A DNA stretch of 64,000 nucleotides from Flavobacteriaceae bacterium UBA3356 (GTDB lineage: Bacteria > Bacteroidota > Bacteroidia > Flavobacteriales > Flavobacteriaceae): NCBI GenBank assembly GCA_002360635.1, contig DEQW01000003.1, positions 270,966 through 334,965 of the forward strand, in the 5' to 3' direction. Positions 31,598 through 39,982 of the stretch are shown here, one piece after another; positions within the stretch are counted from its first letter, which is position 1, and every line of letters begins with the position of its first letter. The notes under the pieces are model-generated. The model worked only from the letters and a program-made list of their open reading frames with translations. It had not been told where the DNA came from and made no database searches. Position numbers and translations under genes: made by a program.

Positions 31598-34450
31598 ATG
31601 CCTAAAAACGAAAACTTAAAATCCATTTTGATTATTGGCTCTGGTCCTATAGTTATAGGCCAGGCATGTGAATTTGATTATTCAGGTTCTCAATCACTAC
31701 GCTCATTACGTGAAGACGGAATTGAAACCATTCTTATAAATAGTAACCCGGCAACTATTATGACCGATCCTGCCATGGCAGATCACGTATACTTATTGCC
31801 GCTTACTACAAAGTCGCTAGTAAAGATTTTAAAGGAACACCCTCAAATTGATGCTGTCTTGCCAACTATGGGTGGACAAACGGCTTTAAACCTTTGTATT
31901 GAAGCTGATGAAAAAGGAATTTGGGAAGACTTTGGGGTAAAACTTATTGGTGTTGATATTGACGCCATTAATATTACCGAAGACCGTGAAGAATTTAAAC
32001 AGTTAATGGGACGTATTGGTGTTCCTGTAGCACCTGCAAAAACAGCAAAATCTGTCCTTCAAGGAAAAGAGATTGCCCAAGAGTTTGGATTACCATTGCT
32101 TATACGTGCTTCCTTTACTTTGGGTGGAGCGGGAGCAGCTTTTGTCGAAACAGAAGATGAATTTGAAGAAGCGCTTTCACATGGTTTAGAAGTTTCACCT
32201 ATTCACGAAGTGCTTATCGATAAGGCTTTGCAAGGCTGGAAAGAATATGAATTAGAGTTGTTACGTGACAAAAACAATAATGTTGTTATTATTTGTACCG
32301 TTGAAAATATGGACCCGATGGGAATCCATACTGGTGACTCTATTACCGTAGCACCAGCTATGACCTTAAGCGACTCCGCTTTTCAACGTATGCGCGACAT
32401 GGCTATTAAAATGATGCGAAACATCGGTGATTTTGCAGGTGGATGTAATGTACAGTTTGCTGTAAGCCCTGATGAGAAAGAAGATATTATAGCAATTGAA
32501 ATTAATCCACGTGTATCTCGTTCGTCTGCATTAGCTTCTAAAGCAACGGGATATCCAATTGCTAAAATAGCAGCGAAATTAGCATTAGGTTATACCCTTG
32601 ATGAATTGGATAACCAAATTACGAAAACCACTTCAGCTTTATTTGAACCAACCTTGGACTACGTAATCGTAAAAATTCCACGTTGGAACTTCGATAAGTT
32701 TGAAGGGTCTAACCGTATTCTAGGGCCACAGATGAAATCGGTAGGAGAGGTGATGGGTATTGGTCGTTCGTTCCAAGAAGCACTTCACAAAGCCACGCAA
32801 TCGCTTGAGATTAAAAGAAACGGTTTAGGTGCCGACGGAAAAAGCTACACCGACTACGACCAAATAATGGACAAGCTTAAACACGCTAGTTGGGATCGGG
32901 TATTCGTGATTTATGATGCAATACAATTAGGCATTCCATTAAGTCGTATTCACGAAATCACAAAAATTGATATGTGGTACTTAAAGCAATACGAAGAATT
33001 GTACTTGCTTGAAAAAGAAATTTCAGAACATACATTAGATACACTTCCAAGGGAATTGCTGTTAGAAGCCAAACAGAAAGGCTACGGTGATCGCCAGATT
33101 GCCCATATGTTGAAGTGTTTAGAAAGCGAAGTTTATAAAAAGCGTGAGGAGCTTAAGATTCAACGTGTATATAAATTAGTGGATACGTGTGCAGCCGAAT
33201 TTGAAGCAAAAACACCTTATTATTACTCAACTTTTGAGAACGAAGTAGAAACTGCAGATGGTAACCGCCACGTTGAGAATGACAGTAAAGTTTCAGATAA
33301 AAAGAAAATCATTGTTTTAGGTTCTGGTCCAAACCGTATTGGACAAGGAATTGAATTCGATTACTGTTGTGTGCACGGCGTATTAGCTGCTGCCGAATGT
33401 GGTTACGAAACGATTATGATTAACTGTAATCCTGAAACGGTATCAACCGATTTTGATATCGCAGATAAACTGTATTTCGAGCCGGTATTCTGGGAACATA
33501 TTTACGATATCATCCGTCACGAAAAGCCGGAAGGTGTTATTGTTCAGTTAGGTGGTCAAACTGCTTTAAAATTAGCTGAAAAGTTAGAGCGCTACGGAAT
33601 CAAAATTATGGGAACTAGCTTCGAGGCTCTAGATTTAGCTGAAGACAGAGGAAGTTTCTCAACTATTTTGAAAGAAAATGACATTCCTTATCCAGAATTC
33701 GGAACTGCTGAAACCACTCAAGAAGCTTTAGAATTAGCAGACCAATTAGATTTCCCATTATTGATTCGTCCTTCCTACGTATTAGGAGGTCAGGGAATGA
33801 AGATTGTAATCAACAAAGAAGAACTAGAAGAGCACGTTGTAGATTTACTTCGGAAAATCCCAAACAACAAACTCTTGTTAGACCACTATTTAGATGGTGC
33901 TATCGAAGCAGAAGCAGATGCTATTTGTGACGGTGAAAATGTCTATATTTTGGGTATTATGGAGCATATTGAACCTTGTGGAATACACAGCGGTGACTCC
34001 AATGCGTTGTTACCGCCTTTTAACCTAGGTGATTTGGTAATTCAGCAAATAAAAGATCATACCAAGAAAATTGCTTTAGCTCTTAATACAGTTGGATTAA
34101 TTAACATTCAATTTGCAATAAAGGATGATAAAGTATTTATAATTGAAGCGAATCCAAGAGCGTCTCGTACGGTTCCTTTTATCGCAAAAGCTTACAAAGA
34201 ACCTTACGTAAATTATGCAACCAAAGTGATGCTGGGGGAAAAGAAACTTTCAGATTTTAACTTTAATCCACAATTAGAGGGATACGCTATCAAGCAACCG
34301 GTGTTCAGTTTTAATAAATTCCCGAATGTAAATAAACAACTAGGGCCAGAGATGAAAAGTACTGGGGAAAGTATCTTGTTTATTGATAGTTTAAAAGACG
34401 ATGATTTTTATGAACTGTACTCTAGAAGGAAAATGTATTTGACTAGGTAA
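31598..34450 (+). CDS. carB: Carbamoyl-phosphate synthase large subunit, short form
   Basis: This enzyme makes carbamoyl phosphate for pyrimidine and arginine synthesis from the small subunit's ammonia, bicarbonate and two ATP. The two homologous halves are both present, each with its ATP-grasp signatures (LIIGSGPIVIGQACEFDYSG near the N-terminus, VLGSGPNRIGQGIEFDYCC near residue 575). The chain is 950 residues, versus about 1070 in E. coli, and it stops at YELYSRRKMYLTR, right where the C-terminal allosteric MGS-like domain would begin. So UMP/ornithine control of the E. coli kind is probably missing. carA is not in the window. Confidence 0.95.
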   Translation: MPKNENLKSILIIGSGPIVIGQACEFDYSGSQSLRSLREDGIETILINSNPATIMTDPAMADHVYLLPLTTKSLVKILKEHPQIDAVLPTMGGQTALNLCIEADEKGIWEDFGVKLIGVDIDAINITEDREEFKQLMGRIGVPVAPAKTAKSVLQGKEIAQEFGLPLLIRASFTLGGAGAAFVETEDEFEEALSHGLEVSPIHEVLIDKALQGWKEYELELLRDKNNNVVIICTVENMDPMGIHTGDSITVAPAMTLSDSAFQRMRDMAIKMMRNIGDFAGGCNVQFAVSPDEKEDIIAIEINPRVSRSSALASKATGYPIAKIAAKLALGYTLDELDNQITKTTSALFEPTLDYVIVKIPRWNFDKFEGSNRILGPQMKSVGEVMGIGRSFQEALHKATQSLEIKRNGLGADGKSYTDYDQIMDKLKHASWDRVFVIYDAIQLGIPLSRIHEITKIDMWYLKQYEELYLLEKEISEHTLDTLPRELLLEAKQKGYGDRQIAHMLKCLESEVYKKREELKIQRVYKLVDTCAAEFEAKTPYYYSTFENEVETADGNRHVENDSKVSDKKKIIVLGSGPNRIGQGIEFDYCCVHGVLAAAECGYETIMINCNPETVSTDFDIADKLYFEPVFWEHIYDIIRHEKPEGVIVQLGGQTALKLAEKLERYGIKIMGTSFEALDLAEDRGSFSTILKENDIPYPEFGTAETTQEALELADQLDFPLLIRPSYVLGGQGMKIVINKEELEEHVVDLLRKIPNNKLLLDHYLDGAIEAEADAICDGENVYILGIMEHIEPCGIHSGDSNALLPPFNLGDLVIQQIKDHTKKIALALNTVGLINIQFAIKDDKVFIIEANPRASRTVPFIAKAYKEPYVNYATKVMLGEKKLSDFNFNPQLEGYAIKQPVFSFNKFPNVNKQLGPEMKSTGESILFIDSLKDDDFYELYSRRKMYLTR

Positions 34451-34522
34451 CTAATATTTATTATTAATAGTTACAGTTTTATGTGTATCTTACTGAAATA
34501 TAAACCCTTAAATTTTAGTAGG

Positions 34523-35104
34523 ATGAAAAATTTTAGTCTTTTTATTGCTGTTTTTTTAGGTGTGTGGTCCATGACTGCTCAACAAACTTTTGAAATTATA
34601 TGGGAGCAAGGTGTTAATGGTGCAGATGCGAGTTTAACCATTGAAACCGGTGACACTGTACGTTGGATTTGGGGTAATGCTAGCCCTCATAGTGTGACAA
34701 GTTTAGAAGGTAGCCAAGAAGATTTTGATAGTACTGTAATTACAGGTGAGGGGACGGAATTCGAATTTACTTTTACCCAAGAAGGAACCAATGATTACCA
34801 GTGTGATGTGCACCCAGGTAGTATGTTTGGAACTATTACAGTAATGGACGAACTTTCTGTGGACGATAAATTTGCTGAAAATGTAAAGGTATATCCCAAT
34901 CCAGTTGAGAATGAAGTGAACTTATTTTCGCTTTATCCTTTAGATTCATACAAAATTGTCACAATTTCGGGTCAAGAAATCAAAAAAGGAACTGCCACTG
35001 GAAATTTTACTGAGATAAAAATGGCTGATTTAAAAGCAGGTATTTACTTTATTACCATAACTTCAAATGATTTGAAAGCCACGGTAAAACTGGTTAAAAA
35101 TTAA
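34523..35104 (+). CDS. Exported plastocyanin-like copper protein with T9SS sorting domain
   Basis: The 193-residue protein has a signal peptide (MKNFSLFIAVFLGVWSMTAQQ), so the ATG at 34523 is chosen over a longer frame from 34481. The cupredoxin domain at about 22-115 has the type 1 copper ligand pattern: ASPHSVTS (His) and YQCDVHPGSMFG (Cys, His, Met). The rest, from KVYPNPVENEVNLFS to TVKLVKN, is a T9SS sorting domain. So a small electron carrier or copper-binding protein is displayed outside the outer membrane. The electron partners are unknown. It converges with the thioesterase gene with only 4 bp between the stops. Confidence 0.83.
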   Translation: MKNFSLFIAVFLGVWSMTAQQTFEIIWEQGVNGADASLTIETGDTVRWIWGNASPHSVTSLEGSQEDFDSTVITGEGTEFEFTFTQEGTNDYQCDVHPGSMFGTITVMDELSVDDKFAENVKVYPNPVENEVNLFSLYPLDSYKIVTISGQEIKKGTATGNFTEIKMADLKAGIYFITITSNDLKATVKLVKN

Positions 35105-35108
35105 ATTA

Positions 35109-35663
35109 TTACGAAGGACTATACGATACAATTACATTTTGATCATCTAACTCTTTTAAATGTTTCTCTACTTTAAATTCAGAAGCTTTAAAGTCGTTGT
35201 GTCTATTCTTTTTAATTTTTAAACGATGTGCACTTTTTAAAAAACGTCTAATTTCTAATTTAGAATCTAAAATTAAACCAGGTACTGAAACATTATTTCC
35301 ATCGTCATCCTTGGCAACCATCGTAAAGTAAGACGAATTACAGTGTTTCTTAACCCCTGTATGGATGTTTTCAGCTTCCACACGAATGCCAATTATCATA
35401 GATGTTTTTCCTACGTAATTTACCGAAGCTTTCATGGTGACTAATTCGCCTACTTCAATAGGTTTTAAAAAGTTTACCGTATCGACCGAAGCCGTAACAC
35501 AATAGTTTTTACTGTGTTTAGAAGCACAAGCAAAAGCAATTTGATCCATAAGCGATAAAATGTAGCCACCATGTATTTTTCCACTGAAATTGGTATGCGA
35601 AGGCAGCATCAGTTCAGAAATGGTTACTTGCGATTCTTCTATGTGTTTATGGATTTCAGTCAT
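35109..35663 (-). CDS. Acyl-CoA thioesterase, hotdog fold
   Basis: The 184-residue protein hydrolyses acyl-CoA to free fatty acid and CoA. Hotdog features are TNFSGKIHGGYILSLMDQIA, TASVDTVNFLKPIEVGEL and SMIIGIRVEAENIHTG. It matches the YciA/BACH type. It is one base upstream of the 35664 gene's stop on the same strand, so they are probably co-transcribed. Confidence 0.88.
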   Translation of the reverse strand: MTEIHKHIEESQVTISELMLPSHTNFSGKIHGGYILSLMDQIAFACASKHSKNYCVTASVDTVNFLKPIEVGELVTMKASVNYVGKTSMIIGIRVEAENIHTGVKKHCNSSYFTMVAKDDDGNNVSVPGLILDSKLEIRRFLKSAHRLKIKKNRHNDFKASEFKVEKHLKELDDQNVIVSYSPS

Positions 35664-36032
35664 TTAATTTCTATTAAAATGAGGAGAGTTTTCTTCGGAA
35701 ACATCAGTTATAAAATACTTGGTATCCCCCCAAAAGAAAAAAGTATCGTAGCGCTCTACGTATGTTAATTTTACATAACGGCCTTGATATTCTTTGAGTT
35801 TTTCAATTACGTCTGCTTCTTTATCCATTACTGAAAAAGAAAATATCTGTGCTCCGCTTATGCCTTGGCTTATTTCGCCTTCCCAAGTTTTTACAATAAC
35901 ACCTTTGTGGCTAAATTTAATAAGCTCGCCTGCCCGGGTTCCTTCGCTAAAAGTCACAAAATAGACAAAGGCAAAATACATAAGGTATAGAGCCAATAGG
36001 CTTCCTAAAATGATAAAGAGTATTTTTTTCAT
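35664..36032 (-). CDS. Small membrane-anchored protein of unknown function
   Basis: The 122-residue protein has one N-terminal membrane helix (LFIILGSLLALYLMYFAFVYFV) and a beta-rich domain with GVIVKTWEGEISQG, GRYVKLTYVERYDTFFFWG and KYFITDV. Relatives in flavobacteria have been labelled 6-phosphogluconate dehydrogenase; nothing in this small chain supports that name. It lies between the rmuC and thioesterase genes on the same strand. Confidence 0.6.
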   Translation of the reverse strand: MKKILFIILGSLLALYLMYFAFVYFVTFSEGTRAGELIKFSHKGVIVKTWEGEISQGISGAQIFSFSVMDKEADVIEKLKEYQGRYVKLTYVERYDTFFFWGDTKYFITDVSEENSPHFNRN

Positions 36033-36056
36033 ATTTATTTCCTATTGAGGAATGGG

Positions 36057-37394
36057 CTAATTTACATTTATTTCTTCGTCATCTGTTTCCTCAGAACGCT
36101 TTAATAATTTACTGTCAATTGTTTTACTAGCTTTAGCACCTAACTTTTTTAATTTTTCCACTCTACGAATAAGGTTTCCTTTTCCAGTTAGCTTTTTCAT
36201 CGCACTTTCATAGCTGTTTTGTACCGTGCCAATTTGTTTACCTACTTTAATAAGCTCGTCCGTTAAATTTGTGAACGAGTCGTACAAAGCACCAGCTTGT
36301 TTAGCTATGTCTAATGCGTTTTGCTTTTGGCGGTCATTTTGCCATAGATTATCTACCAAACGAAGTGCTGCTAATAATGTCGCTGGGGTTACAATAATTA
36401 CTTGTTTATCAAAAGCCTGTTCGTATAAATTTGGCTCGTGAGCCGAAGCAATTGCAAAAGCTGGTTCAATTGGGATAAACATAAAAACCGTATCAGGGCT
36501 TTCATCGATTAAATATTGATAATTTTTGGCGCTTAACTGTTCCACATGTCGCTTTATGGAAGCAATATGTTGTTTTAAATGTACTTGCTTTTGTTCTTCA
36601 TCTTCTTCGGAAACAAAACGTTCAAAATGTGTTAAGGACACCTTACTGTCAATAATCATCTTTTTTCCATCGGGTAAATGAATCATTACATCGGTTTGCA
36701 ACCGTTTTCCTTCAGTAGTGGTGTGGCTGTCCTGCACAGTATATTCTCGGTCTTTTTCGAGTCCAGATTTTTCAAGGATTCGGGTTAAGATCAATTCGCC
36801 CCAATTGCCTTGCATTTTACTATCGCCTTTAAGAGCCTTGGTGAGATTATCGGCATCCTTGCTCATTTGTTGGTTGAGCTCAGAAAGGTTTTTAATTTGC
36901 TCTTTTAATTCGCTGTGGCGACCAACGTTTTCTTTATTGGTGTCTTCTACTCGTTTTTCAAAAAACTTAATCTTTTCCTGAAGCGGGTTCAACAAAACCT
37001 CTAAACTTTCTTTATTTTGCTCTTTGAATTTTGTAGATTTTTCTTCAAGAATTTTATTGGCGAGGTTTTCAAATTCTTTGGTGAATTTTTCCTGCAGTTT
37101 TTCAACTTCAGCTTTTTGTTCCCTATTTTTTTCTTCTAAACTATCATATTCAGCGCTCGTGCGGACCAATTGATTATTTAGTGCTTCTTTTTCACTTCGT
37201 ATCGTTTCCCGTTCGGCTTCAACTGTTACAATACGCTCTTGCAGTTTTTCTTCTTGATTTAATAATTGATTGATGCGTTCTTCCAGTTTTCCGGTTTCAG
37301 ATTTAAGTTTTAACCGCGCAAACAGATTGCCCAAAAAGGCACCAACTAAGATACAAACAGCAGCAAGGAGTAGAAATAATAGCGTTTCGTTCAT
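36057..37394 (-). CDS. rmuC: DNA recombination protein RmuC
   Basis: The 445-residue protein has an N-terminal membrane helix, a long coiled coil (about 30-190), and the RmuC domain at about 190-410 (MQGNWGELILTRILEKSGLEK, DVMIHLPDGKKMIIDSKVSL, SPDTVFMFIPIEPAFAIASAH). RmuC limits DNA inversions at short repeats and is likely a nuclease of the PD-(D/E)xK superfamily. It heads a minus-strand group with the small membrane protein and thioesterase genes. Confidence 0.92.
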   Translation of the reverse strand: MNETLLFLLLAAVCILVGAFLGNLFARLKLKSETGKLEERINQLLNQEEKLQERIVTVEAERETIRSEKEALNNQLVRTSAEYDSLEEKNREQKAEVEKLQEKFTKEFENLANKILEEKSTKFKEQNKESLEVLLNPLQEKIKFFEKRVEDTNKENVGRHSELKEQIKNLSELNQQMSKDADNLTKALKGDSKMQGNWGELILTRILEKSGLEKDREYTVQDSHTTTEGKRLQTDVMIHLPDGKKMIIDSKVSLTHFERFVSEEDEEQKQVHLKQHIASIKRHVEQLSAKNYQYLIDESPDTVFMFIPIEPAFAIASAHEPNLYEQAFDKQVIIVTPATLLAALRLVDNLWQNDRQKQNALDIAKQAGALYDSFTNLTDELIKVGKQIGTVQNSYESAMKKLTGKGNLIRRVEKLKKLGAKASKTIDSKLLKRSEETDDEEINVN

Positions 37395-37488
37395 TTTATA
37401 TAGAAATATACTGGGTTTAAAAAGGTACTTTCAAAGATACTTATTTCTTTTAGTAAACGTGAATTATCTTATAATGCCAAAAAAATAA

Positions 37489-37510
37489 AGCACCCAAATA
37501 GGGTGCTCTA
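37489..37510 (-). terminator. Intrinsic terminator of the four-gene exported operon
   Basis: On the minus strand AGCACCC and GGGTGCT (37501-37507 and 37489-37495) form a stem around a 5-nt loop, followed by TTATTTTTTT. It lies 26 bp beyond the last stop at 37536. Confidence 0.85.
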
Positions 37511-37535
37511 TAAATATATTGATTAGTCAGAAATT

Positions 37536-38462
37536 TTAATACCAGCCTCTTACATTGTAGATAACATTTTTGGGTTGATTTTGCGCATATACTTTCAATA
37601 TGTCAGACGCTGCATTTATAGCTGTAATTTTAGTGTCTAACACTTTTAATTTATACTCCCATTTTCGATCATCCATTTGTTTAACACGTTTTTCAATTTT
37701 ATTGAAAAGTGATTTAGCTTCTGAATAACAACCGGATGAAGGTTCAATAGATGCTAATATGGCTCCAGCTTCGTTGGCGGCATAAATATCTTGATTTGCA
37801 TTCCAAATTGCTGTAGCTTCTGCTACTTGTAGTTTACAGTTTCTATCAATAACGTTTTGATACATATTTTTAATAGCTCTTTGTGATCTATCAAAACAAG
37901 TACTTATTGATGGTATATTTACTAGTAAATTAAGAGCTTCCTCATATCTATTTTGATTAGCTAGAGAAGTGGCTTCTTTATTTATCATTTCACAATTGGT
38001 ATTGTAAAAATCAACAATTTTATTTTTCCCTTCAGAAACAAATGATTGCATTTCGTTACTGTTAGCTCGCAATTGTTTAATGGCTGCTATGTATGCTTTC
38101 GTTTCATTATTTCCTACTCCTTTTACATTAAAACTTCTACTTGAATACAATGTTCCGTTCAATCCATCACCAATATAAAGCGTAACATCTAAGTTATAAG
38201 CAATTTTGGGAGGAGCCGAAGCCACTACATCTTTACTAATTACTGAAACATTCGGCGTTATGATAAATCGTGAGTTATAACTTACGTCACTAATACCATT
38301 TTTAGTAATAATTTGACCCAATCTAGTATTTAATATTTGTTTAGCTGACGCTGGCATTGGTTCAACTTCTTCAGGAATAAAAGTTCCTAATGCTACATTA
38401 TTATCTTGAGCAATTCCTAGAGTTGCTAATAATAGTAGGGATATTATAATTATATTTTTCAT
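37536..38462 (-). CDS. Exported protein of unknown function, operon gene 4
   Basis: The 308-residue protein has a signal peptide (MKNIIIISLLLLATLGIAQ). The first domain, about 20-145, starts NVALGTFIPEEVEPMPASA and includes KIAYNLDVTLYIGDGLNG, which resembles a CsgG/LpoB-like alpha-beta domain. The second half is helical with repeated Ala/Tyr/Asn motifs (NQNRYEEALNLLVNIPSIST, ANQDIYAANEAGAILASIEP) like degenerate TPR. It is last in a tight operon of four exported proteins. The function is unknown, and the CsgG-like reading is an impression from the sequence. Confidence 0.6.
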   Translation of the reverse strand: MKNIIIISLLLLATLGIAQDNNVALGTFIPEEVEPMPASAKQILNTRLGQIITKNGISDVSYNSRFIITPNVSVISKDVVASAPPKIAYNLDVTLYIGDGLNGTLYSSRSFNVKGVGNNETKAYIAAIKQLRANSNEMQSFVSEGKNKIVDFYNTNCEMINKEATSLANQNRYEEALNLLVNIPSISTCFDRSQRAIKNMYQNVIDRNCKLQVAEATAIWNANQDIYAANEAGAILASIEPSSGCYSEAKSLFNKIEKRVKQMDDRKWEYKLKVLDTKITAINAASDILKVYAQNQPKNVIYNVRGWY

Positions 38463-38473
38463 AATCTTTTATT

Positions 38474-39427
38474 TTATTTACCTCCTAATATAATAGTGGC
38501 TCTTCCTAGTCCTTTCATTACTAATTTATTCGGAATGCTATAGGGAGAACCGCTGAGATGTTTGCTTAAGTCTCTTACAAATCTTCTTGCATCAATTGCA
38601 CGCCCTCTATCATTATAAAGCGGTATTCTTACTTGCTCAAACAACGCCATGTTTTCTGTTAAATCTGTGGTACTAAAACGGCCTTTTACAGTATTTGCTG
38701 CAAGCCAGTCCTCAATTATATAACCAAGTTCATCTTCACCGCCATATTCAGTTTCTAAATCACCATCCCAATCATCCCACGTTTGTATTCTTACAATAAT
38801 TTCTCTCCCATTTTCAAACATATCATCAAAATGATTTTGAAGAGAAGCTGTAAAGTTGTCCATATGTGATATTACAGCTTCAGAAAGCAGTACAGGAACT
38901 TCAGCAGAAAAGGACGGGCTTCCTGTGCCAGTGGCTGTTGCTATTTGTTTATCTGTATATGAATCTAAACCTTGTAAATTAAAATTAATAGATTTTTTTG
39001 GTCCCGTTTTGTTAATTGTCCAGGTTAGTTGAATAATGATATCTGCTTTTGCTACCTTTTTAAGTGCGTCTATTGGGCTTTCATTTATGCTGCTTCCTGT
39101 TTCCTTTGATGATCGCATATTATCTTCAGCAGCATTTGACTCCATAGTTTTTATGGCAGATTCCATATTTTTTAACGGAAAATCACGATCTGCCATCATG
39201 CCGTTAATTTGGCTAATAACTTGAAGTACTTCTGGATTTTCTTGAAAAGCGCGTTTATAATCAGGAATCTTAGTTATAGATCCTTGATTATTAAACGAAA
39301 GCATGTATCCGTTTTGATTACACCAAGCATCGCTTGGAACAACCATTAATGTTGGTTTTTTTGCTTGAGAGTAGCTTAAAACTCCCGAAAACATTAAAAT
39401 AATAAGAAGTGTAAATTTGTATTTCAT
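38474..39427 (-). CDS. Exported DUF6175-like protein, operon gene 3
   Basis: The 317-residue protein has a signal peptide ending SGVLSYSQ. The body contains PTLMVVPSDAWCNQNGYM, FNLQGLDSYTDKQIATATGTG and a C-terminal domain with GELGY-type acidic Trp-rich segment (QTWDDWDGDLETEYGGEDELG). It fits a Bacteroidota family of exported proteins (DUF6175-like) with no known activity. A related beta-alpha fold as in CsgG/LpoB proteins is likely from KPTLMVVPSD and the later variable-ligand loop. It is 11 bp upstream of gene 4 and 19 bp downstream of gene 2. Confidence 0.6.
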   Translation of the reverse strand: MKYKFTLLIILMFSGVLSYSQAKKPTLMVVPSDAWCNQNGYMLSFNNQGSITKIPDYKRAFQENPEVLQVISQINGMMADRDFPLKNMESAIKTMESNAAEDNMRSSKETGSSINESPIDALKKVAKADIIIQLTWTINKTGPKKSINFNLQGLDSYTDKQIATATGTGSPSFSAEVPVLLSEAVISHMDNFTASLQNHFDDMFENGREIIVRIQTWDDWDGDLETEYGGEDELGYIIEDWLAANTVKGRFSTTDLTENMALFEQVRIPLYNDRGRAIDARRFVRDLSKHLSGSPYSIPNKLVMKGLGRATIILGGK

Positions 39428-39446
39428 AACTTTAAAACTTGTTTTG

Positions 39447-39971
39447 TTAGAAACCAGAGCTTAATGATCTGATAATGTTTTCTTTTTCAAGACGTTTTCT
39501 TAATTGGTCGGTCATGACATTAACAACCACCCCAATTTTATATTCTCGTCTACTTACCTTTAAACGATCTCCAGGAGCAATACTGCCATCTGTTGCAGTC
39601 GAAACATATTTTAAGTAATCTCCACCTTCATCAAAAAAATCATCAAAAAACGTCTTAAACTTTTCTTCTGTTTCTATATCCTTAATTAAAGGTTGCATTG
39701 GGGTACAGCCTTGTCCTCCTCCTGCATAGCCCTTAAAAATCATACCGTGTACTGCATTACGCATGGCACTTGCAATGGCGTGTTTAGGGTTTTTAGAATA
39801 TGACCACACTTTCACTAATTTTGCACCTTGTTTGGCGATGCCTTCACATTCAATATCATATCGCCATATTTTAGTGTCTTTGAGGGCTTTTTGTTTTTTC
39901 CATTGTGCTTGCGAAGTAAAATTTACTGTAAGAATAAATAGCAAGCTTGTTAGTATATGCTTAGTTTTCAT
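39447..39971 (-). CDS. Exported protein of unknown function, operon gene 2
   Basis: The 174-residue protein has a signal peptide (about 1-22, ending TSQAQ). The mature part starts WKKQKALKDTKIWRYDIECEG and has an SKNPKHAIASAMRNAVHGMIFKG segment, then RLKVSRREYKIGVVVNVMTDQLRKRLEKENIIRSL. The end matches the feel of LPP20/FlgT N-terminal domains, where Ala-Ile-rich helices pack on a beta sheet. No enzyme motif is visible. It is in a four-gene operon with 11-19 bp gaps. Confidence 0.6.
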   Translation of the reverse strand: MKTKHILTSLLFILTVNFTSQAQWKKQKALKDTKIWRYDIECEGIAKQGAKLVKVWSYSKNPKHAIASAMRNAVHGMIFKGYAGGGQGCTPMQPLIKDIETEEKFKTFFDDFFDEGGDYLKYVSTATDGSIAPGDRLKVSRREYKIGVVVNVMTDQLRKRLEKENIIRSLSSGF

Positions 39972-39982
39972 ATATAGTTGAT

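Noticed and set aside
35664..36032. 6-phosphogluconate dehydrogenase
   Set aside because: A 122-residue membrane-anchored chain lacks a Rossmann GxGxxG motif and the dehydrogenase domain.
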